This document shows positions 5,907-10,250 of a stretch of 10,250 bases of DNA, in pieces (the first letter of the stretch is position 1; every line of letters starts with the position of its first letter). Location: contig SBBS01000038.1 in NCBI GenBank assembly GCA_005239605.1, positions 1-10,250 of the forward strand, written 5' to 3'. The translations under genes and the position numbers were made by a program. This DNA is from a bacterium (GTDB taxonomy: Bacteria > Patescibacteriota > Minisyncoccia > Ryanbacterales > 2-02-FULL-48-12). The notes beneath the pieces were generated by a model. That model had not been told where the DNA came from. It saw only the letters and a list, made by a program, of their open reading frames with translations, and did no database searches.

Positions 5907-8900
5907 CTATTCCGCAGTAAGAAAATCTACAAATACAAACCCTTTCTTACCATCATCAAAATTGACATATATCCATACAGTGCCGCTCTGGAAATGGACG
6001 CTTGTAGTAATAACAGCGCCTTTTTTTCCTTCAGTTTGGTTCCCGATAACATTAGAATACGGACCGCCATACAAATTTACTTCGCGGGTGGTACGCACTC
6101 GTTTGCCTATAGCAAGAGCAGGGTCAAGCACATAGTACCGCCACGCGCGCAAGTTGCTCTCAATGGAATTATCGGCTTCCGCGACCATCCCCGGATCGCC
6201 ATTGTCCACAATGGCATAAACCGTTCTCCACCCGGGCTCGTCTGGAGCTTTGAAGCTTATAACAACCTCTTTGTCTCTCTCCATTTCATACTCCGGGTCA
6301 TACAAATTCACTTGCACATCTTTAATATCAGAAACCGTATCAAACATAGGCGGATTTTCATACGGATCATGGTATGGATGAAGGCGCATCGGAAATGATT
6401 TTCCCACAGAAACAAGACCACTTCTATTAAACACTCTTGCAGTCGCTTCCAATTTTTCTTTCGGTTTAGCAATCAATTTATCCACAGTCAATGTTTGCAC
6501 CGCAAGATCGGGATAGGTGCGTACAAGATCTCCATTCAAAGGAGGCAGTTCGTCGGTAAGCGGAGGAAGTTCAGGAATATCAAAAGGAGTTGGTTCTATT
6601 TGTGTAAACTCTACTTGTATAACCGCTTTTTGAGCATCATGGCTGATTTGCGTAATTTTTACTCCGTTAATGTCATCAATGAAACTTTTTCCGTCAGAGA
6701 GCGCGGCGTCAAGAAATGGACAAGCGCCAATACCCTGAAGGGACGGAGTGCACCCCGCAGGTGATTTTGTTTCCGGAGAAAGATCAAGAAGCGCCGTTCC
6801 TATGGTGGGTATTGATGACATGCGGATGTTAATACCTCGCGTGAAGCCCGGGTAACCGCTTAAACGCGCATCTGCTCCCACGGGCTGGTTGTATTCAATA
6901 TCATAAAAAGCTGATGGTCCCGTCTTAGACGTCTTGATGCGATACGCAAGCACACCGGCATAATCCGGCAGTTCCTTGCGTGATGTAGTGTAAAGAGTAT
7001 ATGTTCCGTCCTCGGTAATAGTTTTGATGCGTTCTGGTGGAAGCCAATTCATAATTTCGCGGATCATAGCGATAACGTTGTATGCCTCCCAAATGGAACC
7101 CTGTACACTGAAAGGATCCGCGATATCACTTTCCGTGCAATTTGCAATCTTGTCAATCGCTTTTGCGCCGCAATCAAGCCCTCCGGAATGCGTATGCGAA
7201 GCGCCGTCGTGAAGTTCATGCACTAAATTTCCGTACAACCCAACACCATTATCACCAACGCGCGATCCTACCGGAACCTGCCCAAAAAAGTAATTGTAAG
7301 ATACGCCGAGTTCGCCAAGGCAATTGCGGACATTGAGAAATACAACCGTTTCTACGCCTGAAGTTTCCTCAAAACCATCTATGATTGCCTCGTCAAGAAC
7401 CGCTTGTTTGCTCAAATCTCCAAGCGTATTGCACGCGGCAGAAAAAGTGGCTCCCTTTCCGGTTTCATCAATTAATATTTGCTGTGCGTCTATATCGGCG
7501 TTATACGGCCCATACACATTTCCTGATGCCCACATATTGCCGAATGATACTGTTCTGTACCATGCGTTCAATGACGTTTCCGGATCATTAAACATTTGCT
7601 GTTCAACGTCTGTTTTTGTAAGAGGATTTCCATCGAGAAGGTTCACCGCGATAATGTTAAATTTGTTCCCGCCAAAAAACTTCTGATGAAATCCGGGAAC
7701 CCACCTATTATTTCTGGATGCAACTTCAGACGAAGCTTCCATGTACACCGCATGGGACATTCCTTCAACCGGCTCGCCTGCGTCGTATGCCTTCGCTTTT
7801 ACTACCGAGGTGCGATTAAGCACGATAGGAGCGATATATTTCGTGCCGCTGGTCATGTCCGGTGTGCGCCCGTCCGTTGTATAATATATGTCAAGCGAAG
7901 TATTTTCCGTATAAAGAGAAACCGGCATGGATCCGCTGAAGATATACCCATTCTGTACATAAGGAACAAAAGAAACAGGTCCTTCGCCCGATGGTTCCGG
8001 ATTCGGTTCCGGCGGTTCATCGTCGGGAAGGATGGGAAGATGCATTCCTTCCGGAAGCGTAAATATTGCTTCTTGCACCGCGCTCTCCCCATCACCGACA
8101 AATGCCCGCGCTTTGATGGTTGTTGTTTCAAAAATGGCAATCGGACCGGTGTAATAAGAACTGGTATTCGCAGGAATACTTCCGTCTGTAGTGTAGTAAA
8201 CCACTGCGCTTTGTTCATCGGTAGAGAGTGATACTAGCACACCTTCACTAAATTCTCCTCCAACGGGATTCAGGTTTGGCAGAGATATATCAATATCACC
8301 CACAACCATGCCGTATGCTTGAAGCGCAAAAAGGCGCGATGAAAGGTAATCTTCATCTTCAAAGGCGTCTTTTGCTTGCGCTACCGCGTTTTCATACTTC
8401 GCAAGTAATTCGGGCGACACAGCAACGCCGGACTCTTTGGCGGCAGAGAGCATTTTTTTCTTTAACTTTTCCGCGCTTGCGAGCAATTTTTTAGTTTCCG
8501 AGGAATCAATGCTTCTGTTCGCGTCTTCTACCAGCCTATTTACCATGCGATAATTTCCAAGCGCAAAAGCATTCTCTATATCTTCAAGAAACGCCAAAAG
8601 GGAGCTTGTCTGCTCGGCAACCAGAGATTTCTTTTGGATTATTTTTTTCAAACTCTGTATTGCTTTTTGAGCAGCAATGTAGTCAATGCTTGCGGCGCTT
8701 TCCACCGCGAAACGCTCCGCCTCGGTAAAATGGCCGGCCTTCAATTCCGCCGCCGCGCGGTTAATAAACAAATGGTACTGCGTAAGCGCGCCGTCAGGCA
8801 CGACAAAACCTTGTTTCTGCGCGATGGCAAGAATTTTATCTTTTTTCTTTTTAGCAGCCTGGATTTTACTCGTTGCCGATTTTTCCAGTTTCTGTTCTAT

Positions 8901-9107
8901 GGCAGTAGCCGCTTGACTGCTTTCCAGCATTCCCGAGCGCGATGCAAGAAAAGCAACAGCGACAACCACGCCGGCAAGAAACATAATCACCGGCCAGGCG
9001 ACAAATGCCGGCACGCGCTCTTTGCCAACAACAATGAAATCCTTCTGAAGAAACTGAACAGATTTTTTTACATAAAAATCAGTAGGATGTTTATGAGCGC
9101 CACTCAT
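5907..9107 (-). CDS. Giant surface protein with stalk, chitobiase-type modules and a degenerate M11-like protease domain
   Basis: Visible in 1066 residues: the shared leader with one membrane helix (25-59); a Lys-rich helical stalk of three related hairpins (about 87-268); two chitobiase/beta-hexosaminidase C-terminal modules (284-352 and 380-457), both with IYYTTDG-type motifs; a Pro/Glu linker between them; a gametolysin-like (peptidase M11) region (about 470-720); a Pro-rich linker (840-858); a CARDB-like module (863-992); and an SH3b-like end (about 998-1063). The M11 match rests on HExxHxxxxxH spacing, GLDCG and DPFxVxG. However, residues 630-640 read HELHDGASHTH, so the second zinc His is Asp (634), and the Met-turn position is Gln (669). 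It is therefore probably a binding or structural protein rather than an active protease, unless H633 or D634 takes over as ligand. The gene has no clear Shine-Dalgarno and starts 18 bases after the preceding stop. Confidence 0.88.
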   Translation of the reverse strand: MSGAHKHPTDFYVKKSVQFLQKDFIVVGKERVPAFVAWPVIMFLAGVVVAVAFLASRSGMLESSQAATAIEQKLEKSATSKIQAAKKKKDKILAIAQKQGFVVPDGALTQYHLFINRAAAELKAGHFTEAERFAVESAASIDYIAAQKAIQSLKKIIQKKSLVAEQTSSLLAFLEDIENAFALGNYRMVNRLVEDANRSIDSSETKKLLASAEKLKKKMLSAAKESGVAVSPELLAKYENAVAQAKDAFEDEDYLSSRLFALQAYGMVVGDIDISLPNLNPVGGEFSEGVLVSLSTDEQSAVVYYTTDGSIPANTSSYYTGPIAIFETTTIKARAFVGDGESAVQEAIFTLPEGMHLPILPDDEPPEPNPEPSGEGPVSFVPYVQNGYIFSGSMPVSLYTENTSLDIYYTTDGRTPDMTSGTKYIAPIVLNRTSVVKAKAYDAGEPVEGMSHAVYMEASSEVASRNNRWVPGFHQKFFGGNKFNIIAVNLLDGNPLTKTDVEQQMFNDPETSLNAWYRTVSFGNMWASGNVYGPYNADIDAQQILIDETGKGATFSAACNTLGDLSKQAVLDEAIIDGFEETSGVETVVFLNVRNCLGELGVSYNYFFGQVPVGSRVGDNGVGLYGNLVHELHDGASHTHSGGLDCGAKAIDKIANCTESDIADPFSVQGSIWEAYNVIAMIREIMNWLPPERIKTITEDGTYTLYTTSRKELPDYAGVLAYRIKTSKTGPSAFYDIEYNQPVGADARLSGYPGFTRGINIRMSSIPTIGTALLDLSPETKSPAGCTPSLQGIGACPFLDAALSDGKSFIDDINGVKITQISHDAQKAVIQVEFTQIEPTPFDIPELPPLTDELPPLNGDLVRTYPDLAVQTLTVDKLIAKPKEKLEATARVFNRSGLVSVGKSFPMRLHPYHDPYENPPMFDTVSDIKDVQVNLYDPEYEMERDKEVVISFKAPDEPGWRTVYAIVDNGDPGMVAEADNSIESNLRAWRYYVLDPALAIGKRVRTTREVNLYGGPYSNVIGNQTEGKKGAVITTSVHFQSGTVWIYVNFDDGKKGFVFVDFLTAE
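8931..9035 (-). repeat. Leader-coding repeat, copy 3 (in the 1066-residue gene)
   Basis: This is the third in-frame copy of the leader block; 31 of 35 residues equal copy 1 by hand alignment. Beyond it the reading frame continues with ESSQAATA rather than the GYAAAA end of the other two copies, so a signal-peptidase site is less clear here and the protein may stay anchored. Confidence 0.82.
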
Positions 9108-9125
9108 AAAATTTATATTACAACC

Positions 9126-9827
9126 TTATTTATGCGATATGTCGCTTCGCAAACGCTCAATAAAACGGGCTGCGGCATCCTTGCCGCCAAGCCCGAATGC
9201 TAAGCCGCCGGCAATAGAAACCATCGCTACAAATCCGGTAAATAAGGTTTGCACAAACGGCGCCGCAACACCCAATTGATAAAGCGCGGCCAAAATGGCA
9301 AACACCCAGATAGCCCACTTTGCAACGCCTCCTAAAAACGCGGCGGCCGGCAAATGCGCCGCCTGCGTAGAACCGCGCACCAATCTTTGCGAAACGTCCG
9401 CAAGAACAGCGGCCGCAACTAAAATAACTGCGGCTACAATCACGTTAGGAATATATAAAAGCACAATATCGCGAAGAAACGCGGTAACTTCGCTCAATCC
9501 CAAAACATCCACGGCAGTCATCAAAAACACCACTATAAAAAACCATCGCACCAAACCTCCGAGAAATGCTCCCGAATCAAGTTTGAATCCCGCGCGGCTT
9601 ACCAATTCCTTCGCGCCAAGCCCCTCCAGCACCATATCAACCTTAAGCCCCATAATCACTTGCTGGACAAGACGTCCAAGCGCAACCGCAATCACCCAGC
9701 CAAAAACAACAATAATAAGAGCGACTAATAATTGGGGCAAAAAACCTATTACGCCGCCCCAGAGCGCCGAAAGAGAAGTAAAAAATACTTCGCCTCCCGT
9801 TTGAACTGCACCTTGATTTGTATACAT
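9126..9827 (-). CDS. TM_helix-family membrane protein, MscS-related, without a channel beta domain
   Basis: The product (233 residues) has five hydrophobic segments at about 22-53, 88-110, 119-146, 164-186 and 192-212. Two of them (FLPQLLVALIIVVFGW, YIPNVIVAAVILVAAA) match the paired TM_helix (PF05552) pattern. The last helix ends in GLAFGLGGKDAAARF, like the glycine/alanine-rich pore helix of MscS-type channels. The soluble beta domain that follows this helix in MscS is absent: the protein stops 15 residues later. Such proteins are common in CPR bacteria and are annotated as mechanosensitive-channel-like; transport has not been shown from sequence alone. It is the first gene of the operon, 18 bases before the giant surface protein, so it may serve envelope stress or be a housekeeping gene sharing the promoter. 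No Shine-Dalgarno is seen before the ATG. Confidence 0.85.
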   Translation of the reverse strand: MYTNQGAVQTGGEVFFTSLSALWGGVIGFLPQLLVALIIVVFGWVIAVALGRLVQQVIMGLKVDMVLEGLGAKELVSRAGFKLDSGAFLGGLVRWFFIVVFLMTAVDVLGLSEVTAFLRDIVLLYIPNVIVAAVILVAAAVLADVSQRLVRGSTQAAHLPAAAFLGGVAKWAIWVFAILAALYQLGVAAPFVQTLFTGFVAMVSIAGGLAFGLGGKDAAARFIERLRSDISHK

Positions 9828-9837
9828 GAGAATTTTT

Positions 9838-9869
9838 AGCTTATTCTATAAGCTTTATTAATTAATAAA
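9838..9869 (-). promoter_or_regulatory. Hairpin and 16-bp AT palindrome before the operon's first start codon
   Basis: AGCTTA (9838-9843) pairs with TAAGCT (9849-9854) around a 5-base loop. TTTATTAATTAATAAA (9854-9869) is a perfect palindrome. Both lie 10-45 bases before the ATG at 9827. Within them, minus-strand TAGAAT with TTTTTA 17 bases upstream could be a weak promoter that leaves a very short leader; an alternative -10 is TATAAA (9900-9895), with GTGTCA 15 bases upstream. The palindrome could be a repressor site over the promoter. AT-rich DNA makes such matches cheap, so the assignment is tentative. Confidence 0.35.
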
Positions 9870-9914
9870 AAATTAAATGATATTCGAGATGACCTTTATA
9901 TTGTTGATAAAAAG

Positions 9915-9943
9915 TTGACACACGCTCCTTTTTGCATTGTACA
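9915..9943 (+). promoter_or_regulatory. Possible plus-strand promoter
   Basis: TTGACA (9915-9920) is an exact -35 consensus. Seventeen bases later TGTACA (9938-9943) matches only three of six -10 positions. It points toward the hairpin cluster at 10015-10106, which is its main support. The weak -10 makes it uncertain. Confidence 0.25.
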
Positions 9944-10014
9944 ACAAAACAAACAACAAGTTCGTCAATTCCATGCGGTTTCTGTGGATATCTTAATTAC
10001 TGTGAATTACGAAA

Positions 10015-10037
10015 AGCGCTGTCATCCGATGACCGCT
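10015..10037. other. Hairpin with a 1-base loop and a 2-base bulge
   Basis: AGCG (10015-10018) pairs with CGCT (10034-10037), and GTCATC (10021-10026) with GATGAC (10028-10033) around a single C; CT at 10019-10020 is unpaired. On RNA the single-base loop would open to three or more bases. It is non-coding and lies about 75 bases after the TTGACA at 9915, so it may belong to a structured transcript. Confidence 0.45.
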
Positions 10038-10077
10038 ATGCGAATTGCTGAGGCGTAAAATGGCTGGTTATCCATTC

Positions 10078-10106
10078 ACCCACCCGTCAAAATTTGGCGG
10101 GTGGGT
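10078..10106. terminator. Strong GC-rich hairpin, probable terminator or RNA end
   Basis: ACCCACCCG (10078-10086) pairs exactly with CGGGTGGGT (10098-10106); a T-G wobble, a C-G pair and two to three A-T pairs extend it inward. No T-run follows at once on either strand. On the plus strand CAGC/GCTG (10114-10117/10123-10126) and seven or more T's (10131-10137) come 24 bases later, so the pair may act as a two-step plus-strand terminator. A minus-strand transcript entering from beyond the window could also end here. Confidence 0.4.
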
Positions 10107-10250
10107 TCATCTACAGCCTATTGCTGCAGCTTTTTTTACTTCATGTATCAATGCCTTTTTCACTAGACCTGTCCCTTAATAAATTTTAGAGTGAAATTTC
10201 AGAAATATGAGATGGGGCGCCGGTGAAAATTTTGAAGCGCTAGCAGGGCT

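Larger units (their letters stand above)
9828..10250. other. Intergenic region with no convincing gene
   Basis: These 423 bases hold no supported protein gene. From the left: the AT-rich leader and possible promoters of the minus operon (9828-9910); a plus-strand TTGACA (9915-9920); a T/G-rich (minus) stretch with TACAAT (9941-9936), a possible minus -10; then a cluster of hairpins (10015-10106). After 10140 the sequence is AT-rich with nothing clear, and the last bases (from ATG 10207) form an open plus-strand frame running off the window (MRWGAGENFEALAG) that cannot be judged. This region probably separates two transcription units. Confidence 0.5.

Noticed and set aside
7596..8231. 211-codon plus-strand frame, rich in Arg, His and Cys
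   Set aside because: It lies fully inside the giant surface-protein gene, whose chitobiase-type modules are clear in this stretch; the composition is typical of an antisense shadow.
1479..9107. Leader repeats as insertion sequences or a recent duplication
   Set aside because: The repeats stay within coding sequence in frame, have no terminal inverted repeats and differ at many synonymous sites, so they are conserved protein leaders.
9295..9804. 169-codon plus-strand frame opposite the TM_helix gene
   Set aside because: It is a Thr/Pro/Asn-rich shadow of membrane-helix codons; the minus frame has five good helices and a known family pattern.
9983..10009. Two near-matches to DnaA boxes (TGTGGATAT, TGTGAATTA)
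   Set aside because: Each has one mismatch to TTATNCACA read on the minus strand, and there is no dnaA, AT-rich unwinding repeat array or more boxes; not enough for an origin.
10107..10163. 18-codon minus-strand frame starting at GTG
   Set aside because: Too short and without a good ribosome site to claim as a gene.
10060..10179. 39-codon plus-strand frame with GAGG six bases before ATG
   Set aside because: It runs straight through the strong hairpin at 10078-10106 and the T-run, so its codons are set by the RNA structure. No family features.
10207..10250. Open plus-strand frame MRWGAGENFEALAG running off the right edge
   Set aside because: Fourteen codons without a Shine-Dalgarno cannot be told from chance; the next bases outside the window would decide.
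1..10250. CRISPR arrays, tRNA or rRNA genes, transposases, recoded TGA
   Set aside because: No regular repeat-spacer units, tRNA arms or transposase motifs were seen. TGA acts as a normal stop (for example 1481 and 259).

Overview
The window carries one long run of genes, all on the minus strand (transcribed from high to low coordinates), with gaps from 1 to 45 bases between about 9827 and 169. It ends in a clear minus-strand intrinsic terminator at 92-124. The gene content suggests an uncultured bacterium of the Patescibacteria/CPR type, Parcubacteria-like. The reasons are large multidomain surface proteins (CARDB, chitobiase C-terminal, LamG, SH3b-like modules), a lone TM_helix channel-like protein, a small RpiB and tiny zinc-ribbon and orphan proteins. 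TGA is used as a normal stop, so this is not a code-25 lineage. The taxonomic placement is inference; no rRNA or marker gene is present.

Layout in transcription order. (1) A control region (9828-10250) has AT-rich palindromes next to the first start codon and, further out, a cluster of good hairpins that could be a small RNA. (2) 9126-9827 encodes a five-helix membrane protein of the MscS-related TM_helix type. (3) 5907-9107 encodes a 1066-residue surface protein: helical stalk, two chitobiase/hexosaminidase C-terminal modules, a gametolysin-like (M11) region whose zinc site looks broken, a CARDB-like module and an SH3b-like end. (4) 3412-5880 encodes an 822-residue sulfatase with an intact formylglycine signature, preceded by a LamG lectin-like module and followed by a peptidoglycan-binding module. 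(5) 1479-3401 encodes a 640-residue surface protein with two beta modules and a C-terminal half I do not recognise. (6) 1034-1477 encodes RpiB, coupled to the gene before it. (7) 683-988, 257-664 and 169-255 encode a membrane-anchored zinc-ribbon protein, an orphan protein and a tiny possible membrane peptide.

The most striking structure is an N-terminal leader of about 35 residues, nearly identical in the three otherwise unrelated surface proteins. It has the core GKERVP(S/A)FVAWP, one hydrophobic helix, then AFLASRSG and an Ala-rich end. The 105-base DNA blocks coding for it differ mainly at synonymous sites, which points to selection on the protein. I infer a shared export or anchoring signal feeding one set of surface proteins that bind and process sulfated or other complex glycans. 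These three genes and the first gene have AT-rich start regions without a Shine-Dalgarno sequence, while rpiB and the next two small genes have strong ones.
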